Shown piece by piece: positions 44,847 through 55,826 of a stretch of 64,000 nt of DNA; positions within the stretch are counted from its first letter, which is position 1; every line of letters starts with the position of its first letter. Source of the DNA: Whitmania pigra (Eukaryota > Annelida > Clitellata > Hirudinida > Haemopidae); contig JAJTWR010000269.1 of the NCBI GenBank assembly GCA_021613335.1, forward strand, positions 1,842,001-1,906,000, written 5' to 3'. The position numbers and the translations under genes were made by a program. The notes under the pieces were generated by a model. It ran no database searches, was not told the origin of the DNA, and saw nothing but the letters and a program-made list of their open reading frames with translations.

Positions 44847-44932
44847 CATCGCCACAACGCCCCTTGGACGCGGCGCTATATAAATTTTTGAGCGCCCCTA
44901 ACGCTTAAGCTTATGGCGCTAAACAAATAAAC
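44847..44932 (+). repeat. AGCGCC dispersed repeat, copy 1
   Basis: It contains CGCCCCTTGGACG, GAGCGCCCCTAACGC and TATGGCGCTAAACAAATAAA. The reverse complement, with scattered changes, is at 53619-53707. Confidence 0.7.
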
Positions 44933-45034
44933 TTATCAGTATCTTATCATATCGTAGGTAATTATCAAGCGGGTTAAATTTTTGGTCCACTGGGTTCAAT
45001 AATTTAAATGAAATTAATGATTCATTTTAAAACG

Positions 45035-45192
45035 ATATATATATATATATATCTGGCCGCCCCCAACACAGGCGTCATCTTGCGGATTATATCCCTCGAG
45101 ACTATTGTTCATCGCCCCACTCCTGACGTACGTCCTACAGAAGGGGATTTCACCCTTCCAGGACCAGTGGTCTATATATATATATATATATA
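45035..45192. repeat. GC-rich block of about 120 bases between inverted (TA)n tracts
   Basis: A TA run ends at about 45052. A GC-rich unique block follows (CTGGCCGCCCCCAACACAGG ... CCAGGACCAGTGGTC), and a second TA run starts at about 45173. CTGG and CCAG lie near the two ends. This could be a small non-autonomous element inserted in a TA microsatellite. Confidence 0.45.
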
Positions 45193-45670
45193 GCATAATA
45201 AATGGCAATTGATGTTAAGTTTTAAACCACCCATAGTATCTCAAAAATTTAAAATCCTCCACTTTAGCGTTGTCCTCATGAAGGAACTCGTACTAATTGA
45301 AAAGCTTGGCAACATAGGAGAGGTGTTTTGGCAAAAGCATGAACATGAAAGCAAGTTAGTAGTTAGGGAGCGATACCTGTCGACTGATTACACATTTCAA
45401 TTGTTTTTAAGAATTAAATCAACCAAATTTTAATTACATCTTATTAGTTAATAATTGCTCATGTAATATTGATATGTTCAGTAACCACTAAATATTTATA
45501 TAATATTTTCTTATTATAATAATTCATACAATTAACAATAATTAATATATATATATATCAATAAATAATAGTATAAATAATATTATTATGATTTTTATTA
45601 CTATATAACAACAAATAATAAATAACAACGCCATTTTTTTATAAAATACTTCAAGTATCAATATAGCATG

Positions 45671-45958
45671 ACTAAAAGAAATTGAACAACTGTTCTGGAA
45701 TTTGTCTCCTTTGAAGATCCGTCCTTTTAACTTGTGAATGGTCGGAAGTTAAGAGTTAGTTTCTCTTTAAATTTATTTACTGCAATAAATAACAGAGCGT
45801 AAGTTTGTCTATTCTATTAAAGTATATTACTGCATTTATACGTTAATATTATCACATTTATAAGCTAGAATTGTAAAGCCTAGTATAGACTCTTTTGTTT
45901 GCAAGCAATCATTGCTGTTGCATCTTCGTTTTTTGGTGAGATTTTCATGAGGTTTAAT
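45671..45958 (+). repeat. About 290-base dispersed repeat, copy 1 (left of the filamin gene)
   Basis: It shares AAAAGAAATTGAACAACTGT, TTTGTCTCCTTTGAAGATCC, AATAACAGAGCGTAAG and ATAGACTCTTTTGTTTGC with copy 2 at 50655-50930, in the same order and orientation, at roughly 80-85% identity. No long reading frame is seen. Confidence 0.8.
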
Positions 45959-46129
45959 CATAACTTGTATTCAGTTAATCTCTAACAACATATACAATCT
46001 GCACAAAGATAATCGACACTTAGAGAATTTACCATTTACTCATTAAGTCACGAAGGCTCCTTTGACCGTCTAATTTACATTTAATTTAGTTTATTGATTT
46101 TTTACAATAAATTTTATTGAGCTGCTTTG

Positions 46130-46275
46130 ATGAGTTTTGTTTTGATGGGGCTATTTTGACGGGGTTGTTTTGACGGGGCTATTTTGTCCTCGGGCTATTT
46201 TGTCGCCGGACTATTACAGGTGGGCCTGCTTTGACGAGGGTTATTTTGTCGCTGGGCTATTATGACGGGGTGCCG
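46130..46275. repeat. Degenerate minisatellite, GACGGGGCTATTTT unit
   Basis: Eight or more imperfect units of 17-19 bases, such as TTTTGACGGGGCTATTTTG and TCGCCGGACTATTA. The block is G-rich against an AT-rich background and intergenic. Confidence 0.75.
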
Positions 46276-46676
46276 TTTCGGATATGAGCAGTCATGGCTG
46301 ACGTCAATGAAAATCAAAAGAGTAATTATTACGTGCCATTTTTAACTTAAATAATACATGTGGAAATTTTAATTTATAATGCGTAAGATTACTTTTGATC
46401 AAAAATGTTCCAAAAAATTCCTTTGTTGCAAATACTTTAGAAAGCAGCTGACTGAGATTTATTTGACGGCAAAATGCTGAGGATGTATATCATTTGTTGC
46501 ACCAGTTGTTGGGAGATGCACCCAGTTCATGTTTAATCAAATGACAAATTTTAAAATTTTAAAATATATGATTTTTAATTTTTAAATTCACACTCTCGAA
46601 GTACAATAATGCTTTGGTTGTTATTTTTGCAGTCGTGTCAACATTGGCATTGTTTCATTTATAGTTTCAAGCTTTG

Positions 46677-46880
46677 TTAACAAAGATGTAAAAAGTTACT
46701 TCCAGCATCGTGTTCTGAACCATCACCGTCATGTTCTCCAATAACTTTATCAAACATTAATTCTCTGAGTCTTTCATTGAAGCTGTTTATTAACTTTTCG
46801 TTCATTTGCAACAACTTATCGAACATGCTTTCCGGAGAGTCGAAAAAGACTTCCGCAGAAGTCGAGGTTTTAGTTGACCT
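46677..46880 (-). CDS. Hypothetical short ORF, 67 aa from MPRSTKTS
   Basis: The minus-strand frame has normal composition (MPRSTKTSTSAEVFFDSPES, MFDKLLQMNEKLINSFNERL), is helix-prone and lies after a possible acceptor (TATTTCAG) at 46923. It could be a real small protein, an exon, or a remnant of a mobile-element ORF. No family is recognised and no start context or promoter is clear. Confidence 0.25.
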   Translation of the reverse strand, partial: RSTKTSTSAEVFFDSPESMFDKLLQMNEKLINSFNERLRELMFDKVIGEHDGDGSEHDAGSNFLHLC

Positions 46881-47165
46881 AGGCATCGGTGAAAGTTCTC
46901 GGCAAAACGGAAACACGAAATACTGAAATATTGACTAAAAATGAATTAAAGATGATTGAATTTCTTGAAACTCGAGAATCAAAATAAAACATTCGCTCAA
47001 AGATAAAACATAAAATTGTACAAATATTTGTAAAATATATGACAACACATGATCTTCCGGACTGCAGCTCCAGACAACATATATTTTGATAAAGTATACT
47101 AAGCCAAGTTGTGAGTTGGGTAGTTGATAATTGGCATCTTGTCTGGTAAGCAACTGCGGGTTAAA

Positions 47166-47222
47166 CAATGGCGATAATGGCGATAATTTCGATAATGGCG
47201 ATAACGGCGATAATGACGATTA
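47166..47222. repeat. GATAATGGC nonamer repeat
   Basis: Six imperfect copies lie just upstream of the filamin start exon. Confidence 0.7.
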
Positions 47223-47276
47223 ATATGATGTTGATGATGATGATGTTGATGTTCTAGAAAATAACAGGGAGTCCAG

Positions 47277-50200
47277 ATGAATCAAACAGGTAATAAAGTT
47301 AATATGTGCCAATCATTGAATAAAATGTTAAAAAATGAAATCAACAATAGTATCCTCAGAAGCAGAGAGCGCTTGCCGTTGCTATGCCACCGGACTGGGT
47401 GTCCAGCCAACGGGAGTCCGCGTGGGTAACAATGCCGTGTTCAAGCTGCACACTCAGGTTCCAGTGAATGGTCACTTCATAGTCAGGATTCTTGATCCAG
47501 ATGATTTTGATATAGGGGTCACTATTAGCCAACTTAACCCCGTGGCTTATAAATGTTGCTACAAACCATGCACAGCAGGACTTCACGCCGTGATCGTGAT
47601 ATACGAAAATCAGCCGATCGCACAGAGTCCTTTCGCGGTGGAGGTAGAACCGGATAGACATGACCGTATAATGGCCTTTGGACCGGGATTGAAGACCGGA
47701 GTAGCCGGTTTTCCCGCATCTTTCACGGTGGATACGAATGGAAAGCCACCACGTTTTAGTAGGTTTCTTACACTGGTTTAATTTTAAGGGGTAAATGGTT
47801 ATGATAATGCTTGATAATAATATTATTATAATAATAACATCATTAATTTTGTATTGTTATTGGTACTGTAGGAGGTGAATAGTTAAATCTTTATTTTTTA
47901 TTTATTAGAAAATCACATATTATATAACTTAACAATTTATTTTCTTCTACATTCATATTTGTTACATTCATATTTAATTAGTTATAGGTTTATCAACAAC
48001 ACAGTCAATTAATTACTTGAGAAAACATTTAATCATTTAATCAGGAGTCCGCGTTGATGGTATGGATCGCGCAGTGAAAAATTACAAAAACAACAAGGAC
48101 GGTTCGGCTGATATCTTTTATACGCCGCCAACCCCTGGTGAATATGTTGTACACATCTTGAATTGCAACGGTGAAGAATTGCCAAATTCCCCCTACACGG
48201 CCAACATTAGACCCGCGTCCTTTGCATTTGATCCCACCAAGGTACGCTACCGCTAATTTTTCTAGAATATTTTCCGTTCGCCTAAGCCGTATTCGAATCC
48301 CGGGCTGTTGCCATGCCAATGGCTGATGCTCGTGCGCCAATGATCCAGGATTAGGGTCGGTTGTTTCGGATGGAGAATGAAAACTAAAAATGGACTGTAT
48401 AACCATACGGACTTTTGGCGCCCAAAGAAGGATTTTTAAATTATCGCACAATCATTGCTAGAATTAAAGACAATGTTATTATAATATTAATCCCAATGAA
48501 AACTTTCTTCTGATAGGTCGAAGCATCAGGACCTGGCCTCAGAAAAATTGGCAACATCAAAAACAAGTGGGCGGACTTTAAGGTCGACACGAGAAAGGCA
48601 GGCAATGCTCCTCTGAAAATCGAGGTCTTCGATTTCGATTACAATTCCGTCAAAGTACATGTAGATTACGACAGCGACGGCATCTTCCTCTGTCAATACA
48701 TGCCAAGGAGGAGTGTTAAACACACCGTACTTGTCAGCTTCGGGGATGTGGCCATCCCTGAAAGTCCCTACAGGATATTCATTCAGGATGCTAGCAATCC
48801 ATCGAAGGTGAAGGTCTACGGCCCTGCCATCGATCATCCTGTCAAGATCTTCCAGCCCACCTATTTAATCGTGGATTGCACTGAAGCCGGACCAGGTAAC
48901 TTTTAAGGCATAGTTGAAGACAGCAGTATGCGTTAAATATGCATTGACAATACGCCAATGATGAATTTGAATGTAATATTAACAATGCCAAATAACAAGC
49001 ATCAAATAATTATTACACATTATTTTGTTACGTTCAATTGCTTTTTAGCAAATAAAATCAATTATCTTTTTACATAACTAAATAACTGTTATTTAGTTAA
49101 CTTGAATGAAGATATTTATTTATCATTAACATTCAGCTTTATCATTTTGATTTAACTCGTTATTGAAGGAGACGTATCTTCGAATGTAATAGACATGGAA
49201 TGCTTGGAACCTTCCGTCACAAAGAGTGACAACGGGGACAAAACTTTCAGAATCGACTTTGAACTCACCACAGTAGGTGTCCACAATGTCATAATCTTCT
49301 TTGCCAACCACGAATTACCCGGAAGTCCTTACATGATCAATGCGACACGCAACACTGACGTGTCAAAGGTTAAAGTTGAAGGCTTGAAAAAGAGTGAGCT
49401 TATTTTGCATTTTGTGTATGGATGAAATCACATTAAGCAGAAAGAATTTAGTTTTTAAATGAATCTTTGACAATTATATTTTAACAATTCAACTTTTTTT
49501 GAATCATTATTTATGAAGTCCCAAAATTGTGTTAATCTTACAATTTACGTATTCAAACATCACGCTATGAATTAGCTTTCAGTTTATATGGACAAAATAA
49601 GATTTCTTAATAATAATAATTGTAAAATTTCAACTTCAGGATTACCAGCTGGTGACATGGCTAGCTTCAGCATCATCACCAAAGATGCCCGAGAAGGGCA
49701 AGTTCAAGTCCAGGTCTCGAGTCCATCTGGAAAGTTTGTTCCTGCCAACATCCAGGAAACCGATGACGGATTTGGAGTTAAGTTCACTCCCTTCGAAATT
49801 GGATTTCATTCTGTTCGGGTTCGCATGTCTTTAGTGACTTTTGACCTTTAGCCTTTGACCTATGAGATCTTTGATTCGATTAAGATGAGATGCTGAAACG
49901 ATGCTTAAGTATAGGTTGCTATTAAGATGAAATGTTAAAGACAGTGCAAGCGCTTATTAATGGATCAATTCAATTGTATAATAATGTGGCATTGTAAATA
50001 AATGCAAATTGCAGCAATTAATTTTTTTTAATTCGATGAGTTCGAGATTCTCACAATTTATTGTTGTTCCTTCAACTTAGATTGTCTTCGACGGCCAAAC
50101 TGTTCCTCAAAGTCCATTCATGTGCGAATTTTTTAGGAAAGATCAATACGTCTTTGCCTTTGGTCTTGGTCTAAAAAGTGGAGAAGCCAACGCCCCAGCT

Positions 50201-50467
50201 ACGTTCAAAATCGTCACCAATGGGAAGGTCAAACAATCTTCGTTCGACCTGTTCATTAACGGTCCGTGTGATCCAGAGATCCAGTGCATCGACATGCAGG
50301 ATGGTATTTACACCTTCAGCTATTTGCCCACGGAACCCGGAGAGTACCTCATCAACATCTCTTGCGACGATAAGCCGATCGTCAATTCTCCTTTCAAGGT
50401 CTTCATACTACCAGGGCAGGTGGGCAGTGACTGTAATCTCCGGGATTCTAACATGAAGGTGTCTTGA
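47277..50467 (+). CDS. Short filamin-like protein, six Ig-filamin repeats, 592 aa
   Basis: Filamin repeats are Ig-like beta sandwiches that cross-link actin or scaffold membrane proteins. Exons: 47277-47289, 47360-47758, 48045-48241, 48517-48895, 49169-49393, 49640-49818, 50081-50467; all phases agree. Repeat signatures recur: SPFAVEVEPD, AFGPGLKTGVAGFPASFTVD, YTPPTPGEYVVHI, LPNSPYTANI, IPESPYRIF, LPGSPYMINA, VPQSPFMCEF, YLPTEPGEYLINI and VNSPFKVFI. The first exon gives only MNQT plus one base. No calponin-homology actin-binding domain is present in the upstream 3 kb. AATAAA at 50508 is 41 bases after the stop, so the 3' end is secure. It may be a truncated duplicate or a specialised small filamin, or CH exons may lie further upstream. 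Confidence 0.85.
48270..48440 (+). mobile_element. Possible SINE in a filamin intron
   Basis: A B-box-like GTATTCGAATCCCGGGC sits in otherwise AT-rich intron sequence, followed by a GC-richer body (GGATTAGGGTCGG, TTGGCGCCCAAAG). No A box is evident, so the 5' end is truncated or it is only a resemblance. Confidence 0.35.
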
Positions 50468-50507
50468 AAATGTATTAATTACTAGTATTTTAGAAAATGT
50501 AATTACT

Positions 50508-50513
50508 AATAAA
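50508..50513 (+). promoter_or_regulatory. Polyadenylation signal AATAAA for filamin
   Basis: It lies 41 bases after the TGA stop and supports termination of the filamin gene here. Confidence 0.55.
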
Positions 50514-50654
50514 CTTTTGAAGTGGCTGCGTAAGACATTTGTGTCATGATGAGGGGATGCTAAAGTAAAGTTTTCGTTCAACTCGATCATCGGATTTCTT
50601 GACCCTTTTTGACAAACCCCTAAGCCGGCGACATAACCGTCTTCCACTGTGATC

Positions 50655-50930
50655 AAAACAAAAAGAAATTGAACAACTGTTTTGGCATTTGATTTGTCTC
50701 CTTTGAAGATCCATCCTTTGACATTGTGAATGATCGGAAGTTAATAGGTAGTTCCTCTTTCTAATTTATTCAATGCAATAAATAACAGAGCGTAAGCTGG
50801 TCCATTCTATTAAAGTATATTATTGCATTTATAATTTAATATTATCACAGTTATAAGTTAATATTGAAAAGCATAATATAGACTCTTTTGTTTGCATCTT
50901 CATCTTTGGTGAAATTTTCAAGAGGTTTAT
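50655..50930 (+). repeat. About 280-base dispersed repeat, copy 2 (right of the filamin gene)
   Basis: Direct-oriented partner of 45671-45958. Together they bracket the filamin gene at a distance of about 5 kb. Confidence 0.8.
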
Positions 50931-51242
50931 TGTTATTCTTATTCTTAAAGTTATATCCTGATTGTATTTCTTATTCAATTTTTTGAATGTCGCTTGTTAC
51001 TGTAAGGAATTGTCAACAACATTTTCTCAGCTTCCGTAATTAACTAAATTAAAATGTCCTGTATGCGACACCAAATTATTACGTAATTGCATATTTGCAT
51101 AATAAATAATTATAAACGTACTAAGATAATGAATAAATAAAAGCACAAATAATATACATAACATTTCAGTAAATGCTGAATAACATTTTAGTAATGTACA
51201 TTAATTATAATATCAACTGAAATTACTGAGGAGCCTCAGCTG

Positions 51243-51250
51243 TATAAAAT
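51243..51250 (+). promoter_or_regulatory. TATA box of the lectin/WSC gene
   Basis: TATAAAAT lies 105 bases before the start codon, predicting a leader of about 75 bases. Confidence 0.6.
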
Positions 51251-51347
51251 TACTTTGGATAATTGCAATATTAGTTGAAATGGGCTGTTCTACAACAATT
51301 TATTCCGCTTTGTTATTGAACTTGCAAATCCGTGATCGACTTCAACT

Positions 51348-54300
51348 ATGTTGGTCAAAACGATTTATTTAATTTGCTTGTTTGCCATTCAAAGTAAGTT
51401 TCATTTTTTGTAAGTTATAATATCAGTCGTTAATGTAGTCATAATATAAAGTAATATAATAGTATTATCTTTTTTTCGTTATTAGCAAATAATGCCATGA
51501 TTAGTAAATGTTTAGCAAAAATATTTTGGTAAATCAGAGCTGCCCAATAAAATATTTTTTACACAGGATAGGCGGCTATATTGAATTAGCTTATTGACCA
51601 GCTAATCAGTTGAAACAGGATGTCCTATTAAATTCTTTTCGAAGATTGCTTTATTGACTGACGAATTCTTATCCATAATTTCAAATTCGGTTTGCCCCAT
51701 TGATCCTACCCCAATTAGAAAGACCGGGAAGAGCCATTCCCCACTCTCCCAAAATTTTTAAAATAAAAGATATTTTTTTATTTTAATGTATTTATTTTAA
51801 ATTATTTCATCCTCTTTAATTTCAAAAAGCTACGACTTTGGACGAACGTTTTAGTAAAATATGTTCCCATTCCTCTGGTTCCGCCACTGGTTTCAGTACG
51901 TGACCTCGTTCTAGATATAACCTTGACCTTCTTATTGCCCTAAAAAAAAGTTTTTACAAGTAAACCAATTTTGCAGCAAAGTAATTTTAGGGTTGTTACA
52001 ATACAGTAAAAACATTTATCGATTTATTTTATTATTTCAATTAGTTTGTGCATTTTGAGTTATGTTCGATGTTGCTCATAACAAAAACATCTTACGATAT
52101 TTTTTTGCGATAAAGAAGCACAACGTTCAGTCACTGCAAAATCTTTGACATTTTTTTGACTTTTAACTTTGTGAGTTTTTGATGCGATGAAGAATTTCCA
52201 GTCAGAATGTTATCCTGTCCATAAAAATGCATTAGGTATAGATGGTTTATCGTGGTTCATTACAAATTTGAAACACATCACTGCATTCACAACATTTCAA
52301 TTTCAATTTATGTGCAGATGAAGGTACACAGTTAAATCTTGCTCTTCACAAGAGAGCTTACCTTAGTTCTGTTTATAATGAAAGACACGCCAGATATGCC
52401 GTTGATGGAAATGCTTTTGAGACTTTTGCACAAGCCGCCAATGAAGAGAATAGTGGGTGGTTTGTGGTAGATCTTGGAAGACCTTACAGGGTTGAAAGCG
52501 TAATATATCACAGACCTGATTGCCATGATTGCGGTGAGTAAATTGCCAAACGTTAACATTATTTGATGACAAGATGAATATCATTAATGCAGATGCGGAA
52601 TTCCTGGGATTTAACAACGTCATAGTCGGCCTTTCAAACAATTTTGATCCACAAATTAATAGAACAATAAATCGTGATTACAAACTTTGTAATCAATATC
52701 ACGGATCATTGCCTTATGGCGTCAAGGTGGGGTTGCAATGTCAGGATAAAATAGCATATTCTCGTTACGTCATAACACGACAAGTAGGAAAGTACTTACT
52801 TACCATTTCGGAATTAATGGTTATGGGTGAATGTGAGTTATTCTTATTATATTTTAGATAACAACATATATTTTTGTTAAATATTACAATTTTTATGTAG
52901 ATATTAACTATATTGGCTGTTTCGCAAGTTTACTGAATAACGAGACAGTTGGATTAAATCTTAATCTTGAGAACTGCATCAATACATGCGAAAACTTGAA
53001 TTACTTTTACGCTGGAATTCAGGTCTGTGGTTCATTATTCATCAAAGTTTAGAGTTCACATAGAAGAGTTTCTTACTAAGATATTAAACACGTATTCGAA
53101 AGTACTACATTAACCTTTTTTAGTTCCTTGTATTAAGTTTTTATGACTTCTGGTCATTCAAACATTTACAGAACAATTAAATTCTTAATTCAAGGTAACA
53201 CGATGTATTTGTGGAAATGAAACAAAGCATTATTCGCCTCTTTCCAAATGCAATATTTTATGTCCTGGAGATGTTGATTATTGTGGAAGTTCAAATAAAA
53301 TATCTGTCTATGAGGGTATGGTTTGAACGGTATTAATTAAAATTTAATAACTTGCATAATTAGTTACTAATTACCTCAGTATTCCCATTGAGACTTTTGA
53401 AGAATATTCAAAGCAAACACATTGGATGCTCAAATGCGACACTAGGGAACGTTACTAAATATTACGAGGATATGGCAGTAGAAAAATGTCAAAATTATTG
53501 TGCAAAAAGCAATTTTCTATTTTTTAGTATTCAGGTATTGCTTTTCTAATCTAACATTTAGAATATTGGAATATAATAATAATAATAATAATGATAACAT
53601 TAATAATAAAAATATTATGTTTATTTGTTTAGCGCCATAAGCGTAAGAGTCAGGGGCGCTCAACCACTTGTGTAGCGCCACATCCAAGGGGCGCTTTGCG
53701 ACGATGGAAGCTGTGTCGCGAACACGACACGTAACGACTGTTGCTTTTACCGTCGTTCGTAGGCAAGTATATACACATAAGTAACTTTAGGTTAAGACAC
53801 ACTATGACTTTGATATTGTTAGCATTAAAATGTTGTCATTATTAAAACAAACAGAATGGAAGGGAATGTGGATGTGGAAATCTTTATTCGAAGCTCGATG
53901 TTGACGAAAGCTCTTGCAACATAACTTGCAGCGGAAGTCCGTTAGAAAAATGTGGAGGAACAGACAGGAAAAGCATTTACTCTAGTTGTTGACTATAACG
54001 CATTTTAATACAGTATTTTTTAACAGATATTTGAAATTAGTAAACAACTGAGGCTGTTAGTTAAATCAAATATAATAGCAGATAAAGCAAAGATAAAAAA
54101 AATTAAATTTATGATTTAATTAGTATTTTAGTAGTATGTGATTTTAATGAACATTTAAGCATACTTATATATGTAGTTTAATTATGTAAATAATAGACAG
54201 ATTAAACTGTAGAATCACAAGTTTATTTCAAAATCTTAAACCCGCAGTATATACTAAAGACGGGGGTTCAAGTTTCTTCCGAAACAACCACCACTGCAAG

Positions 54301-54757
54301 GATGGAGCTGACCTTGATTTGGATGGGATTTGTGGAAACAAACAATGCGAGGATGGATGGACTGGAGAGGATTGTACCATAAGAGGTTAGGTGAAAGATT
54401 GCATGGTCACTAATTCAAACACACTTGATTGCCAGATTTAGTATTCTGCCTTAAGAAATGTAAATTAAATATTTATAACTTAAGATTTAAATACTTTTAC
54501 TATTGTTAAAATGTTAAGATTGTTCTGTCAACAACGGAGATTGTGGAGAACATGGGTGTCAAACATTGCATGGAACAACAGGAATTTTTTCCGAATGCAT
54601 TTGTAACGAAGGATTTGATAAGAGTTTCTGGTGGGATTATTGTCACGGTAATTTGTTTTTCAAATTGTGACTTTTTATTGGCATTCAAGTTAGCTCTGAA
54701 GGTTACATTCCTACATGTGGCAGCAATCGTACAATTGCAACTATTAATTGCTGTTGC

Positions 54758-54790
<33 letters not shown>

Positions 54791-55090
54791 ATGTTAAATC
54801 AAATCTTATATGATAGCTAATTCGGCAAATGAAATTGACATCGCCTAGTCACACGAGTAAAACCACCTAAATTCAAAGTAAAAGTAAAATGACGAACTAG
54901 AGATAATTTATTAAAAGTTATGAAATTGTTTGCCGTTCAAAATGATAAAAGTTTGTTGATACGAAAGAAGTCACCAGAGGTTTGTAATATTTAATTGAAA
55001 TTAATTCGTGTTGGTAAATTATTTAATTATTTTGCAGCATCATTTAATGAACGGCCTCATAATCAAGGATCTTATAATCAATTTTATTAA
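51348..55090 (+). CDS. Secreted F-type-lectin-like / WSC / WSC / EGF-like protein, up to 449 aa
   Basis: Exons: 51348-51393 (signal peptide MLVKTIYLICLFAIQ), 52318-52533 and 52593-52832 (F5/8C-type fucolectin fold: LNLALHKRAYLSS, AVDGNAF, SGWFVVDLGRPYRVESV), 52901-53022 and 53195-53315 (WSC 1: YIGCFASLL ... RCICGNE ... CPGDVDYCG, eight Cys), 53380-53534 and 53855-53992 (WSC 2, eight Cys), 54248-54385 and 54519-54647 (EGF-like half-modules: CEDGWTGEDC, CICNEGF), 55038-55090 (last exon, TAA). WSC modules bind glycans. Reading exon 7 through gives a TGA at 53992 (345 aa). Using a weak donor after TCTA at 53984 keeps phase with the EGF exons (449 aa). The fucose motif H-x24-R-x-D-x4-R/K is broken: only RPD remains. 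An extracellular recognition or adhesion role is likely. Confidence 0.75.
53619..53707 (-). repeat. AGCGCC dispersed repeat, copy 2 (inverted), inside a lectin intron
   Basis: Read on the minus strand it contains CGCCCCTTGGATG, GAGCGCCCCTGAC and TATGGCGCTAAACAAATAAA. These match copy 1 at 44847-44932. It lies in the intron between the two halves of WSC 2. Confidence 0.7.
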
Positions 55091-55101
55091 CTTGTTTTAT
55101 T

Positions 55102-55107
55102 AATAAA
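55102..55107 (+). promoter_or_regulatory. Polyadenylation signal AATAAA for the lectin/WSC gene
   Basis: It lies 12 bases after the TAA at 55088-55090. This is closer than usual but supports the last exon at 55038. Confidence 0.45.
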
Positions 55108-55826
55108 ATGTATAATGATTTTTCTAATTTTTCGTATTTATTGCAATTCTTTATCAAATAAAGCCATTTAGATTTAAGTCAAGAGGATAATGATCACAAC
55201 ACAAAAACAAAAAAAAAGTAACTACTGCCTTAAAATTCTTTCATTAAAACCACATTATAAGTTTTAGTCTAAGAGGACTTCCTGTTATTTAAGGTATGTT
55301 TGAAAATGCCACTATTAGGTTTTTCTCTAATAAGTGGGAAGCAGTATGGGTTTGAGCAAATAGATGTTGCTATAATCCTGGCGAAAGACACTTAACTAGT
55401 TTTGTACTTTGCCACACTTGTCACGAGAGTGGCATCAAAACAAGCATTATTTCTAATTTATTTAAGATTATGACCATTTTAACATTTTATTGAAGCTACT
55501 CAATAATTCGCTTGTGTTAGATGCCAACTGATGTGTGGATAAATTAATTAATTGCTTAATTCAACAGTCCCAGCAATTATAAAGTATTTATAAAAAACAT
55601 GCAACACTTTTGAACACCAAATGAATTAAATTTATATAAAAGTAATTTTTCTTGAAAAAAGACAAAAGTTTAATTTAAAGTCAGTAACATCAAACTACAT
55701 GACCGTTTTTTTGAAGCAACTTATGTTTTACTTCAATGACTTCTTGATATTGATTGCAGCATTTTCAACACATACAACGGCTTACAATTTATCTCCTCCT
55801 TTCATGAATATTGAAGCCTCTTAGAC
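55108..55826. other. Intergenic region between convergent genes
   Basis: AT-rich, no gene or repeat recognised. It separates the lectin/WSC 3' end from the 3' end of the minus-strand RRM gene. Confidence 0.3.

Noticed and set aside
50408..50656. Minus-strand frame opposite the filamin 3' end (EDGYVAGLGVCQKG)
   Set aside because: Partly antisense to a real exon and its 3' UTR, with no continuation on the minus strand.
45671..50930. LTR retrotransposon with two LTRs
   Set aside because: The interior is a spliced filamin gene, with no gag, pol or primer-binding site, and the ends lack clear TG...CA.
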